Source: Hemerocallis citrina (taxonomy: Eukaryota; Streptophyta; Magnoliopsida; Asparagales; Asphodelaceae). From it: a DNA stretch of 64,000 bases. The notes under the pieces were generated by a model, which saw only the letters and a list, made by a program, of their open reading frames with translations, made no database searches and was not told where the DNA came from. The position numbers were made by a program, and so were the translations under genes. Positions 32,608 to 44,384 of this stretch are shown piece by piece (within the stretch, counting starts at the first letter, position 1; each line of letters begins with the position of its first letter). The stretch lies in contig CM030362.1 of the NCBI GenBank assembly GCA_017893485.1, positions 37,083,565 to 37,147,564 of the forward strand, read 5' to 3'.

Positions 32608-34091
32608 TTTTTTTTGAAGGTGAAATATGGTCACCCTGTTTCATTAATAAGAAATTAATGATACAAACTCAGAGTACTGAGCCGAATTACAAACTACAGA
32701 CAGGAAATAAAACATACATGAAGCAACATGACCCGTACATACAACAAGTCCCTCCAACAACCCTAGAGGGTGGGCCGACAAACAAGCTCGGACCAACAAA
32801 ATTGAATGTACGTCAGTTTAGCTTCGTACACGGCCTCCACGACGCATGCACACCCACCTGAAACTATTCTGGTAGGATTTTAACACCCCCCGATCTCTGC
32901 GTTCTCACTGGGGGGACCCCATCTTTGGGCCCAAGCCCCGCATGCAGAGTCCTGACAACCGTCAAGCTCAGTCTACACCTATAGTTCCATCCACCCACAC
33001 TCTTACAATAATCGCTTCCCCACCAAAAACCGCAGTCAAGGAGAGAGCCGTGAAGAGGATACCTTCGCCTCTCTCACGCCCTTACTATCTCCAGTGATTT
33101 CTCACAAATACAGATCAACACCAACATAGAGTAATGAGGAGCAACATCTTCACTCACTCTCACTCTCTCTCAATCGGAAAGTCAATACAAGACCCAGCTA
33201 AATGAAGTATTACCTTCTTCTCCTCTCGCCACAAGGGGCGATGGCGATGGGCGTCAGCTTCCATTATGAGGGCGTAGTGGTGGTGGTGCCCCGTCAACTG
33301 TGGTCATAAGGTGAAGCAACCCAGACGCAGCCCCCCCCTCTCGATATCTCATCCCAACAGAATGGAGAACAAACTCCAGCCTCAATTTATCGCTCTGCTA
33401 TCAACACAAATCCCGACTACTTCGCCGACTACACCAACCCTGGTGGCCCAAATCACGGCTGCAGAACACCGTAATCGGTCCCGAGAGCGTGGACATGGTG
33501 GCGGCGGCGAAGGAACCGTTCCGGCACCGGTAATGGAGCCGGACGATGGCGTCGGTATAAGGTAAGATGCTAGAACTGAAATTGGTAGCTCTCCACCGTC
33601 GATCCCTTCGATCCCGGCTACGCCGTGGGCACAAGGGCGCCACTGGATCAGATGGTCGGCGCGTCGTTGTCATCGGAGGGGAGGAGCAACGGAGATGGGC
33701 GCCACGGATCTGACGGAAGATCGTCGTGTGGCGTCGACGTCGTGGGGCGAGAGGTTGAGCGACGGAAGGAGCATCTGAGGGAGCGACGGGAAGGCGCGCC
33801 GGTTGGAGCGTCGCTGCTTCGATGGAGGACCGCCATCGCCCCTCGTGGAGAAAGGCCATCGCGACTTCGTGGCGACTTCAAGGAGGAACAGCTCGACTTT
33901 GTGGCGCCATCGCTGCGACATGAAGGAGGAACGCCTCGGCAGTAGTGGAGGGGAGGGGGGGGCAGCGAAGAGGGCTAGCTGCCGCCGCCCCTAGGGTTGT
34001 TCAGATCTAGGGTTTTTTGGGTCCTTTTTTCAGATCTAGTTTCTCTCTCTAGAATTTTCTAGAGAGAGAAACTCTAGAAAAGCCCTCTGTC
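32608..34091 (-). mobile_element. Retroposed insertion (L1-like 3' end), 16-bp TSD
   Basis: A 1484-bp insertion flanked by identical 16-bp repeats (32592-32607 and 34092-34107, CTTTTCAGATGTTATT). The plus strand starts with a T-run, so the element is a minus-strand retroposon with a short poly(A) tail. Its 3' end (CACCCTGTTTCATTAATAAG) resembles the 3' end of the L1 LINE at 35800 (TTCTGTTTCATTAA). The other end is GC-rich (33300-34000), followed by AAACCCTAGATCTG-type leader text. No RT or endonuclease motif is present, so this looks like an internally deleted LINE derivative or a retroposed transcript. Short ORFs on both strands have no known domain. Confidence 0.65.
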
Positions 34092-34107
34092 CTTTTCAGA
34101 TGTTATT

Positions 34108-35786
34108 GATTCTGCCTTAGATGCTTTTATTATATACATATATATTTCAACTAATCCCAGTAAATATGAGATACTGTGTACTTACCTTTTTTTTAGGCTA
34201 TGCACTCACTGATCCAAGATTAAATGCTTCTGTTATAATTTACCAAGATGTTGTCAGCTTATGTTGGTTTTTTTGTATATATTGTTCTCTTTGATCACAA
34301 ATACTACTGTACTAATTGAAAAGTCCACGTATCTGGTGCTCTTTAGTTATTTATCTCAAACATCATGTAACATGGTTTCTGTTGCTTTTTCCTAACACGT
34401 TGCTCTAGCTCTGTCTGTTGTGGGTTGTCTGGACTAGGTTGAGTGAAATTTGTGGATTATGAGGCGTTTCAATGTTCACTGTTCTTAATAGTTATTTGTT
34501 AGTTTATAATCGATTTATTTTATTTCTACAACCTATACTAACATTGAGACTGACATAATAAAAATCTGGGTAAATTACAGTAAACTACCATGGAATTATT
34601 TTGCTTTTTTGCTTTACTTCAATGAATTTGCTTTATTGCACACGCCTACCATGATTTTTTTTTTTGCTTGACTACATGAACTTGATTTGCTTTCTTACTT
34701 TACTGCCCTACAGTAAAGTAAAAAAAGCAAAACAAGTTTATGGTAGGCGAGCGTAAGAAAGCAATTTAAAGGTAGTAAAAGTAAAAAAGCAAAACAAGTT
34801 TTTGGTAGGCGAGCGTAGAAGGCAATTTAAAGGTAGTGAACTAAAATAAAAAATAAAAAATTTGGTATGCCATTCAGCTAGGAAGCATAGATATGGGTAC
34901 GGGTATAGGACGCGACACAGGATGCGACACGTCTGTAAAAAGTAGGACACAAGGACACAGTTATCGTATTGCATAATATAACATTATGTATCATAACTAA
35001 GCATAAGTTTATTGAACAGTATAATTTTGAGTTTCTTTATCAAATTATGTGATCTTTGGTCCATTTAGTAGTAGTAATACCTCATATTATCCACTACAAA
35101 ATTGGAGAAGATCTAGTCATATGCAAGTAAAGTGTTAACTCGTATAAGAAAAGGGACTTACTAAATTAATTTTTTTTTTTTTGTGAATTGTTAATTATGT
35201 GTTAAAGTAAGTGCTCAAGAAATGCCTTCCAACACAAAAGTTATAGCATAATATTTAGGACGTAGAAGAAGTGTCCATGGAGTGTCGGAGTCCAACATGT
35301 GTCTCCAACACGGGTACGGCTCTGTGATAAAAGTATAGTTCTGCATAGCCAATCACCTTGTACAGTACACGTACAGATCTGAAACCATTGTTGACTCCTT
35401 GTTTTAGTTGAGCTGGATTCGTTCCTCTCAAATCCTTTCATAGTCTACTTATCAGGGACTTGCATGTAACATATACAATCCCTTACGGAAACGTTTTATT
35501 AGAAGCCCTTATCTTCTTTCTCAATTCCTCTGCAAACTTGGACCTGTTGAGGGCTAAATTCGAATTCTTGAAGCCTTAATCTAACCTACTGCCAAAAGTC
35601 AAAATAAAGGATCCATAGGTCTTCTAACCTTTTCTCTGCCATGATGCCTTCCTCCAACAACTAGATTCAAGGATACTATAGGTATCTGGGCAGAAGAAAA
35701 GTTATTCCATGATCACTGACCACATTTTATTAGGATGAGATAGAATGTTGTTGTTTTTCTCATTAAGCATTGCCTTCATTAGCATT
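34108..35786. other. AT-rich spacer with a small foldback/tandem repeat
   Basis: At about 34580-34850, TTTGCTTTTTTACTTTAC-like text occurs in both orientations. A ~65-bp unit with GCAAAACAAGTTT(A/T)TGGTAGGCGAGCGTA is repeated twice in tandem (34727-34850). No gene is recognised elsewhere. Confidence 0.45.
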
Positions 35787-36132
35787 TATTGACACATTTT
35801 TTTTTTGATCATAATAGGTTGGCCGAAGCCCCCCTTCTGTTTCATTAAAAAGCTTTTAATAAAACAAAACAGAAAACTCGGACAATGATGTTCATGCCTC
35901 CCACATGGGGGTCATGAAATCCATTCTCCGATCCCAAACTTAGTCTCCCTACCGTATCTGGTAGTGACCTACAGGAATACCCAAAATACATTATCCCCAA
36001 ATACAGATAACAACCATAATTCTTAACGGAGCTTTACATTTGCCCCACATATAGCCAAAATATAACCTCCTAACCCAAAACACGTAAAAAATCAGCACGT
36101 GTTCACTTTCCAAGCTCCCTCGAACTGGTCAG

Positions 36133-39100
36133 TCATCCCTCTTGTGTTGTGCCTTCCCCTTCCTGTGGCTCATCTTGATCGGTTGTAACATCTCTGTACA
36201 TATCCTTGATCTTCTTAGTGTTTTCTTCACCTGCCGTTTTAGACCAGAATATGATGTTAGCACAGATCTTACTCAACAGTTGTCGGTGCATGCTGTGTTT
36301 GTGAGCTATTCTAAAAATTCTTTTGTTCCTTTCTAACCATAGACCCCAGCATATGGCCGCCACCCCAATATCCCAAATTTCTAAAATAGAAATGCTATTG
36401 TGAATGTGTTTCTCCCTCCATCCCCCCCAGGCGTCAAGTAACGTTTGTGGTCCTACCCCTGGGCAGCCTATTCTGTTTAAAAAATCCCCCCATACGGGCT
36501 TAGCAAAGGTGCATAGCAGCAAAAGATGGTCCACCGTTTCGTTATCCTGATTGCACATAACACAACATCCCGGACCTTGCCACTTTCTCCTAGCTAAGTT
36601 ATCCCGTGTTAGAATCGCATTTCTACAGGCCAACCAACTGAAGGTCCTCACTTTTAGAGGAACTTTTGCCTTCCAGACTGGATCGTGAACTCTAACTCCC
36701 TCGTCGTTCAACCTTTTGTAGGCCGAATTTACCGAAAAGATTTTCCCTTTTTCTGCCTCCCATTTAACTTTGTCTTCCTGGTCATTGCCGGTTGGTTTCC
36801 AATCCTGTAAGAACACAATAATTTCCTGTTTTTGTCTTCTTGCCTCGGCGGTTAATCTTCCCGTGATTCTCGGTCTCCACTCCTCATTTCTCCAGTTACT
36901 AGCTACCCAGTCGTATTTATCCGTAGCAAATTTGTAAGCCTCCGGGAATTTTCTCTTTAAGTTAATCGGCCCGCACCATTTGTCCTTCCAGAAGCATGTG
37001 GTCGCTCCATTACCAATAGAGAATGAAACCCCCGAGATGAAAATATCCTTAGCACGATTGATTCCTCGCCAGAATCCAGAGGCTGAGTCCTTGTTTTTCT
37101 GATTCCGGTGCATGCATCCGTTCTTTAGGTAGGCCGCCTTTATGAGAAGACCCCATTTTGTCTTAGTCTTATGTTTAAGTTTCCACCACCATTTGCAAAG
37201 TAAGGCTTTGTTCATCTGACGAATATTGACCACCCCCAATCCCCGCTTTGTTCATCTGACGAATATTGACCACCCCCAATCCCCCATGTTCTTTTCGTCT
37301 GCAGACAATGGCCCATCTGATTAAAGCATACCCTCTCCCTTCCCCATCCCCATGCCAGAGAAACCGTCTTCTGAGTCTGTCAATTCTGTTGGATACCCAT
37401 ACCGGTATTTCGTAAAAAGACATAGTAGAGTGGTATAGAGCTGACCACCGAGTTTAGCAAGATAAGTCGTTCCCCAAAGGACAACATTTTACCTTTCCAC
37501 CCCTCTAATCTACAAGCAATTTTGTCTATCAGGCCATTCCAGTCTACTCTCCTAATTTTGCCCATACCGATCGGTAGGCCCAAGTACGAAATTGGTAAAT
37601 TCTTGATCGGGCAGTTCAAAATATTGGCAATTGTGTTCCCCCCTCCCCTGTGTCTCCTAAGAATGTGATAGAGCTTTTGTGAAAGTTGACCTTAAGCCCT
37701 GACCAGTCTTCGAATAAGTACAGCTAGACCTGGCAAACGGGCCGGGTCGGGTACCCATGGGTACGGGTTGCTTGACCCACGGGTCCAACGGGCCGGGTCG
37801 AAAAGTAACCACAACTTTTTTTAAAGTTTTTTTCCAACCCGGACCCGGCCCGCGGGTACCCACAAGTACCCATGGGTACCCGTCAATATTTCATTGTATA
37901 TTTTGAGTTTGTTTTGGGATTTTTAAAAAAAAATTAAAAATTTATTTTAATTGAATAATTGATTTAAAACATTAGCAACATGCTATCATTTTTTTTAAAA
38001 AAATTGAAAATATAAAATTGAATAACTGAAACAACAACAAATGTAATCAGGAATCAAGAACGATAATTTAATAAGCTTGTTGTTTGTTGTTTTTTATGCT
38101 TCTTGTTCAAATAAATATATGTATCAACATTCAAAATCCAACTAGCATTTCAATTCATCATTTCATCAACAAAGACAAAAGAGCAATAATTTTTCCAATC
38201 ATGAAAAGAAAGAGCAATTATTTTTCAAAGTATACAAACATAATTGAGTCTAAACAAAATTTAAACATAATCAAAAATACAATTGCAAAATCAAAACAAT
38301 GAAACCATATGACAAGTTTCTAAAGTCTTGAAATTAATTACATTAAAAACAATGAAACCAAATAAAATTCATACTCAACACACTCAAATAAATTACAACT
38401 CAAGTTGATGAGTATTTAATTTAATTTAATTTATTTAAATACATGGGTACCCACGGGTACCCGTGGGTATAACCGACCCGACCCGCGGGTTCACGGGCCG
38501 GGTAAAAAAGTAACTGCTCATTTTTTTTCAAAATTTTCCTTACCCGTACCCGGCCCGTACGGGTACACCCGCGGGTACCCACGGGTCACGGGTCAAGATT
38601 GCCAGGTCTAAGTACAGCCCCCACTTCAACAAAGTTGCCTGTGCAATATCGCATTCCCCGAAAATTAAGGTGTCATCTGCATACTGAACGTTCATGACAG
38701 CAGAGATGCCCCTTCGCATACCCAGACCATTAATCAATCCCGCTTCTCTGTAAGCATTTAGCATCCGATGAAGCCCATCTCCCACCAGAGTGAATAGCAG
38801 TGGTGATAGCGGGTCTCCCTGTCTAAGCCCTCGCCTGCATCTTATTTCCTTCCCCGGGTTCCCGTTAACCAGTATATTGACCCTGGATGTAGTTAACCAA
38901 CTCTGTATCCAACCAATCCACCTATTCCCGAACCCTCTTCTTTCCAGAATCTCCAATAAGCATTTCCGTTCCACCTTGTCATATGCCTTCTCAAAATCTA
39001 GCTTCAGCATGAACCCTGCTTTCTTACATCTCTTCGTATCTTGTATGACTTCCTGAACCAAAGCCACCCCTTCTAATATATCCCTCCCAGCAATAAATCC

Positions 39101-40066
39101 CATTTGATAATCCTCAATAATGTCCCCGATGATCCTTCCCAATCTGTTAGCAAGAACTTTCGTTATAATTTTGACTGAGCAATTGATCAAGCTGATAGGC
39201 CTGAAGTCGCTAACCTCCCTCGCCACCTGTTTTTTCGGGATGAGGCATACATATACGTAGTTGAGTCTCTCCAGGTTCAAGCTCCCGTCATAGAACGCAC
39301 ACATGATATCCATGATGTCTATTTTGACAAAGTCCTAATACTGTCTGTAGAATAGCATAGGAAACCCATCTGGACCTGGTGCCTTATCCTGTCCCATCCC
39401 CCACACTGCTGCCTTCACCTCCTCCATTGTGAATGGATCTTGCAGAGCATCCACTCTACGCTGTGTTTCACCTTGCAAATCCTCCCAGAGGTTGTCATTG
39501 GATACACTTTGACCATCTCTGTGTTGCCCAAATAACTCTTTGAACTTTTCATGAACATGATTGATTATCTGTTGTTCGTCAGAGACAGAGTTACCATCGA
39601 TATCCAAAGAATGTATGTAATTTTTTCTACGTCTCATGCTAGCGATCTTGTGGAAGTATTTTGTATTTGCATCCCCTTCTTTTAACCACTTTACCCTGGA
39701 GCGTTGTCGCCACATGACTTCCTCATCTATGTAGGTCTGTTGAATAACTTGTCTGCACTCCGTCAACCTTTGGAATTGGTTATCGTCCAGGTGGCCTGTT
39801 TCCTCCCGTCTTTCAAGTTCCTCAATTTCGTTGAGGAAATCCTTTTTTCGGTGAAAGATATTCCCAAACGTTATCCTGTTCCATTTTCTAAGCCTTCTTC
39901 TTAGGGTGGACAATTTACTGTTCAATCGTGCAGCCGGTTCTGCCTGTACATATCCCTCCTCCCAGCAGTTCTTCACCAACTCATGACATTCCTGGTTGGA
40001 TAGCCACATTTTCTCAAAGCGGAAGATCTTCTGTCTTCTTGTCCCATCTTCACCCGTACCAATCAT
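36133..40066 (-). pseudogene. L1 ORF2: RT plus zinc-binding RT domain, broken
   Basis: Reading down the minus strand: the linker with RVKWLKEGDANTKYFHKIAS and DKAPGPDGFPM (40066-39335); a single stop near 39332; then RT with FRPISLINCSVKIITKVLANR, LDFEKAYDKVERKCL, GLRQGDPLSPLLF and an intact catalytic YADD (39313 to about 38620). The hAT insertion follows. RT resumes at 37700-37380 with NLPISYLGLPIG. A 40-bp tandem duplication at 37208-37287 shifts the frame. The last ORF (37239-36133) carries the RVT zinc-binding domain with VPLKVRTFSWLACRNAILT and CCVMCNQDNETVDHLLLLC, and ends normally in TAG/TGA context at 36133. Confidence 0.9.
37725..38610. mobile_element. Non-autonomous hAT element, 8-bp TSD
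   Basis: The ends TAGACCTGGCAA and TTGCCAGGTCTA are perfect 12-bp terminal inverted repeats. The flanks AGTACAGC at 37717-37724 and 38611-38618 are identical 8-bp TSDs, the hAT hallmark. Both subterminal regions (first ~150 bp, last ~190 bp) are packed with GGGTACCC, CGGGTACCC and GGCCGGGT words, which could act as transposase-binding sites. The AT-rich middle has no transposase ORF. It sits inside the LINE RT, so it is younger than the LINE. Confidence 0.95.
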
Positions 40067-40159
40067 GATAGGAACGTGATCCTATCCTTTGGAATTGTCC
40101 AGGCACATGTTTTGCTTCGTCAGTTCTTGACATTAATTAATTTTGGTATTGACACATTT

Positions 40160-40932
40160 CAATTATGTTTTGGAATTGACATGCAAGTTAAAATGTGTCA
40201 TGTCAAGAACTCACCCCATTTTCGGTTAACATGATTGATTATTCTGTCGATGAATTGCCCAGGCACATGTTTTGCTTCGTCAGTTCTTGACATTAATTAA
40301 TTTTGGTATCAATCTGTATCTTATGGGAATGATGTAGTCTCTAAAGCCTGGAAAGATTACTCTCCAAAAAGTAGGAAGGAAGACAAAGTACACAATTTTT
40401 ATCAAACAAACTTAGATGAGGCCGAGTAACAAGATGATCATCTCTACGGCCTAAACAATGAAAGAAATATGACAATATGACATTTGTAGGAGAAGACATA
40501 CAGAGTGGACAAGGTGAGCTTTGCAAAGGCCTAAGAGGATAATAGTTTCAACTTAATTTATAAAAAAATACGGAAAGATATTCTGGTGTCTTGAATACGG
40601 TGATTTCAAGCTCTAACCAGATATGGTCGTAAATGGAGATGGCATCGGCTACACTAGTCATTGGAAGTTCATTCGTAAAGTTCAATTGTTTGGCCGATCA
40701 AGTAAGGACAGAGAATATCTTTAAGAGCAATGGGGTCACCTAAAGCATACAAGCATTCCTTTTGTGAAGATAGTAATAACTATTTAGAAAAGTGATTGGG
40801 CCATCGGGTTGATTTACATGTAACTTCGTTACAACTTACAAGCTAGCTTTATTGACTTTTGCTAGGGTGATAGTGCTACCGGGTTCACAGTACTTTAGGG
40901 TACGAGTGCAGTATTGCGGTACAATACCTTGA
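40160..40932. other. Spacer beside the LINE, with a 58-bp source copy
   Basis: Holds the second copy (40252-40309) of the sequence found at the LINE's 5' junction. It is followed by a short open stretch (40312 to about 40438, ending TAA) with VSKAWKDYSPKSRKED text that may be an exon relic. On the minus strand, 40290-40225 is open and ends at a GTGAGT donor. Neither is enough to call a gene. Confidence 0.35.
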
Positions 40933-40940
40933 GTGGTATG

Positions 40941-41089
40941 CTAAGCAGTTAAAATCGGAATTAATCATCGATTAATTGGTATTCAGTTTTGGTTCGATTA
41001 GTTCCTAAGGTTATTAATTGGAAAAATTGCTGATTAATCGGTAATCGGACCTAGACCGATTAGTTCCGATAACCGATTTAACTGCTTAG
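40941..41089. mobile_element. hAT-type MITE with 8-bp TSD, copy 1
   Basis: A 149-bp element with ends CTAAGCAGTTAAAATCGG and CCGATTTAACTGCTTAG (inverted, one mismatch). It is flanked by GTGGTATG at 40933-40940 and 41090-41097. The body repeats TAATCGGTAATCGG-type words. TSD length and TIRs indicate hAT. Confidence 0.85.
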
Positions 41090-41097
41090 GTGGTATG

Positions 41098-41265
41098 TGT
41101 AAGCGATTTAAGCAGTTAAAATCGGAATTAATCACCGATTAATTGGTATTCGGTTTTGGTCCGATTAGTTCCTAAGGTTATTAATTGGAAAAATTGCTGA
41201 TTAATCGGTAATCGGACCTAGACTGATTAGTTCCGATAACCGATTTAACTGCTTAGGTGGTATGT
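41098..41265. repeat. Tandem second copy of the hAT MITE
   Basis: A 167-bp repeat of the previous MITE plus its TSD. The MITE body lies at about 41109-41256 and is again followed by GTGGTATG. The left end is slightly altered (GCGATTTAAGCAG). A third, more diverged relative lies at about 41306-41425. The unit was duplicated as MITE plus TSD rather than inserted anew. Confidence 0.75.
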
Positions 41266-41469
41266 GTTTGAAGGGGGTAGATTTAGTCAGGATTAGTGTT
41301 ACCCGAATCAGTTAAAATTGGAATTAATTACCGATTAATAAGTAATTGGACTAGGTCTGATTCGTTCCTAAGGCTATTAATCGGTAATTGGACCTAGACC
41401 GATTAGTTTTGAAAACTGATTTTAGTCCTCGAGTTAGCAATTAGGATGCCCTCATAAAAAAACCACCAG

Positions 41470-41538
41470 GTGCACGTGCAAGATTGGGGGGGAGTAGATG
41501 ACATGATGGATGATCTCGACGAGATGGTCTTTGGCAAG
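41470..41538 (+). CDS. Host gene terminal exon, piece 1 (split by Tat-2)
   Basis: The open frame begins after CCACCAG and reads VHVQDWGGVDDMMDDLDEMV, then FGK, up to the Tat-2 TSD GCAAG. The next in-frame codon upstream is a stop, so an acceptor at 41468-41469 is the likely exon start. Removing Tat-2 joins it in frame to 56797-56836. The text is acidic and non-repetitive, and its composition differs from the AT-rich sequence just before it. I infer a C-terminal exon of an unidentified host protein. Upstream exons were not found. Confidence 0.5.
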
Positions 41539-42136
41539 TGATATGGCTAAAATTGGGGTTAAATCGGGACCGTCCAGATCGAGCACGGATCTTGAAGCAC
41601 GGGGGTAAAAAGGTAATTTCACATACAGATGGATCCAAAACGGGTATTGGGTCTCCCTCTCACAGAACCAACCATCCGCAAATGGACCCACTTCAACTGG
41701 GCACGGGTCCCGACCCGATACAAGCCCGGTCCACCAAGAGGAGAATCAGGCCACTGATTTGATTAAATCAAATCAATAAGCCTGATTAGCTCTCACCAGG
41801 GAATCAAGGCCTAATTTTCTAAAACAGAATAGGAGGATTTTGCTCTTGACTGTTAGGCAGGAAATCAGGACCCTAATCATTCCAAAGGCGACTATAAATA
41901 CAACCCCTCTACCACCAAGACCAGGTTAATCACTTTTTGACCACTTAAGCTCTTTCTTAATCTTTTTCCTGATTACTGACAAGAGCGTCGGAGGGTGCGT
42001 CGCCGGAATCAACCCCGGTGTCTCGCACTTCCTTGCAGGTTGTGGTAGGAGCAAGAGGGCCGAGTCAACTGTTCAGGCTTTTTCCCGGACTTACAAATTC
42101 TATCTGTTTACCCCCACACCGAAATCAGCGGTAACA
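41539..42136 (+). repeat. Tat-2 5' LTR
   Basis: Begins TGATATGGCTAAAATTG and ends GCGGTAACA. The TATA box TATAAATA is at 41893-41900, so the R region would start about 30 bp later. Confidence 0.95.
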
Positions 42137-42138
42137 GA

Positions 42139-42156
42139 TTGGCGCCGTCTGTGGGA
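42139..42156 (+). promoter_or_regulatory. Tat-2 primer-binding site
   Basis: TTGGCGCCGTCTGTGGGA starts two bases after the LTR, the usual position and a familiar text for plant Tat-type elements. Confidence 0.88.
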
Positions 42157-42207
42157 AAACAAGCCACACGAACAGCCTCAGTCCATTCTCCGCCGTCCTT
42201 GACAGCC

Positions 42208-44373
42208 ATGCCGCCGAAGAAGAACAGATCCAGAGGGTCGAACCGTGTGGGCAACCTCATCGACCCGGCAAATGAAGCTCCGGTCAATCCTATCCCTCAG
42301 TCCGACCTCCCTCCGCTGACCCAGCAGGTCCCACCTCCTCCTCCCAAGCAGCAGCCCAACAATGGTCCGTCCGGTCATAACGGTCGGAAGGAGAAGCAGC
42401 CTCTCAATCCGGGCCATGTTTCGGTCCATAACGGGTCTTCGGACTCGATGGCTTCTCATCACCCCGACCTCCGCATCACACTTCTGAACCGTCAGAAAGA
42501 CGACGACCTCCGTACCCATCTTGATGAGAGGCGGGCCCGAGAGGGAGCCTCCCGCCAGCGTTAAGGTGAGCGGTCCCCACGTCGCCGGGATGGCAGAAGG
42601 TCTCCGGACCGCAGAGGCCGAGCAGCATCTCCCGATCGCCGAAGGAGGAGGTCCCGCTCCCCCAGGGATCGGCGTCATCCGAGGGACCGAGATGTCCCCA
42701 TCAGTCGAGCCGAATTCCTCCAGTTTCAGGAGACCGTTCTGCAGGCCCTCAACCTTCGGCAGAACGTCCAGAACGCTCCGAGGTCTCCGACGCCACCCAG
42801 GGATCCCAGTCCTCGGCGCCGAACCCGGAGCCCTTCCCCGGCTCCCAGAAGCCAGTAGCGGGAACAAAGCCCACGCCGGTCCCAGGATTACCGGCGCCGC
42901 AGTCCACGCTCCCCTTCCTATGAAGAGGAGTCCGGAGGGTCATACGACTACCAGCGGAGGGACGACGCCCTCATCCGCCGTATCCATGAGGTGGAAAGGC
43001 GCATCGGCCGCATGGACAGGGAGGAAGAGTCCCGAGCAGGAACCTTCCGTCCCAGCCGACCCCCCTTCTCACGGTCGATCATGGAGGCCCACTTACCGAG
43101 GAGTTTCAAACCGCCGCAGTTTGAAACATACTCAGGGGAATCCGACCCGGTCGACCACGTCGAGAGCTTCAAGACCCTGATGCTGATCCATCAAGCTTCC
43201 GACGCGGTGCTCTGTAGGACCTTCCCCGCCACCCTCAGGGGGTCGGCCCGGAAATGGTATTCCAGGCTCGCCCCCTCATCCATCTTCTCATTCGAGCAGT
43301 TCGAGACGCTGTTCATTACTCACTTCGTGAGTAGCCGGCGAGCCGAGAAGACGAGTCTTTCCTTACTGAACCTGCGGCAGGAGAAGCAAGAAAAGTTGCG
43401 GGACTATGTGAAAAGGTTTACCGCCGAAGTCAGGTCAATTGCCTCCTTAGACCAGTCCGTGGCCACCGTGGCGTTCCAGTCGAACGTCCTCAACGCCAAC
43501 CTCCGATCATCCCTGGCCAAGAAGCCCCCGCAAGACTTCGCCGACCTCCTCCTGAGGTGCGAGAAGTACATCCGGGCAGAGGAGGCCGAAGCCCTTTCGA
43601 GCTTCGGGGGGCCCGCCGCGGGGTCAAAGAGGAAGGCGACGGGAGAAGAAGGGTCCAAGAAAGCTCAGAAGGACATGGGCGGTCAGCGCCGCCCTCCCCC
43701 CAGGTTCGAGAAGTTCACTCCCCTCACCACTAATGTCTCTACTATCCTCATGGAGGTGGAGAAGGAGGGAATCATCCCTCCAGCCCCGAGGATGCACACC
43801 CAGGCGAAGAGGAGAAACAAAGATAAGTGGTGTCGTTACCACCGAGACCACGGGCACGACACGAACGACTGCCGGGCTCTGAGAGATGAGATTGAAGCCC
43901 TCATTCGGAGGGGGCAGTTGGGCAAGTTCGTGAAAGCTAACGATCGGACAGATCGGAACTCTCCTCCCCCTCGGGGGGCTAACAAGCGCTCCGAGCGGCG
44001 CGAGGAAACACCCGAGTTCGAGGAGGAACGGGTTCTGCACCTGATCCACGGAGGTCCCATGGGGGGCTCCTCTAACTCCTCCCGGAAGGCCTTCGTCCGA
44101 GAGGTCAACTCGGTCCATAGTGCCCCTCCCCCGAAAGGACTCGGCGTCCCTGTGTCTTTCTCTGATGCCGACCTCGAAGGAGTCCGAACCCCCCACTGCG
44201 ATGCCCTCGTCATCGACCTCCGCATGGCCAACTTCAAGGTGCAGAGAATTTTGGTGGACAACGGGAGTTCGGTCAACATCCTTTTCCTCTCGGCCTTCCA
44301 AGGCCTGCAGCTGTCCCGAGACCGTCTCAAGCCCGCCGGTTACACTCTCCACGGGTTCACGGGGTCCCGGTAA
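42208..44373 (+). pseudogene. Tat-2 gag and protease start, two stops and a frameshift
   Basis: The first ATG in frame is at 42208 (MPPKKNRSRGSNRVGN). The same frame runs to 44373 but is cut by TAA at 42562-42564 and TAG at 42856-42858; both are explained by C-to-T changes of CAA and CAG. Between them lies an Arg-Ser-rich stretch. The Retrotrans_gag core (43080-43590) has FKPPQFETYSGESDPVDHVE and FPATLRGSARKWYSRL. The nucleocapsid has WCRYHRDHGHDTNDCRALRD (43828-43887), a Cys-His knuckle typical of Tat. The protease active site appears as ILVDNGSSVNILF (44248-44288). The frame ends at 44371-44373, where one C is missing relative to the expected reading and protease continues in another frame. 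Confidence 0.9.
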
Positions 44374-44384
44374 CCATCGAAGGG

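Larger units (their letters stand above)
35800..40146 (-). mobile_element. L1-type LINE, 5'-truncated, split by a hAT element
   Basis: The minus-strand LINE has its poly(A) tail at 35797-35806 (T-run on the plus strand) and its 5' end near 40146. The flanks TATTGACACATTT at 35787-35799 and 40147-40159 are 13-bp TSDs. ORF2 is present from the endonuclease-RT linker to the C-terminal zinc domain. ORF1 and the endonuclease are missing. An 886-bp hAT element (37725-38610) interrupts the RT domain. The outermost ~55 bp at the 5' end are not LINE sequence but match flanking DNA (see findings). Confidence 0.9.

Noticed and set aside
33401..33945. Arg/Ser-rich ORFs on both strands
   Set aside because: Open because the retroposon body is GC-rich; both strands are equally open and neither shows a known domain.
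40341..40526. Minus-strand ORF with Cys/His spacing like an RT zinc domain
   Set aside because: It is outside the LINE's TSD, lacks the other domain residues, and is short.
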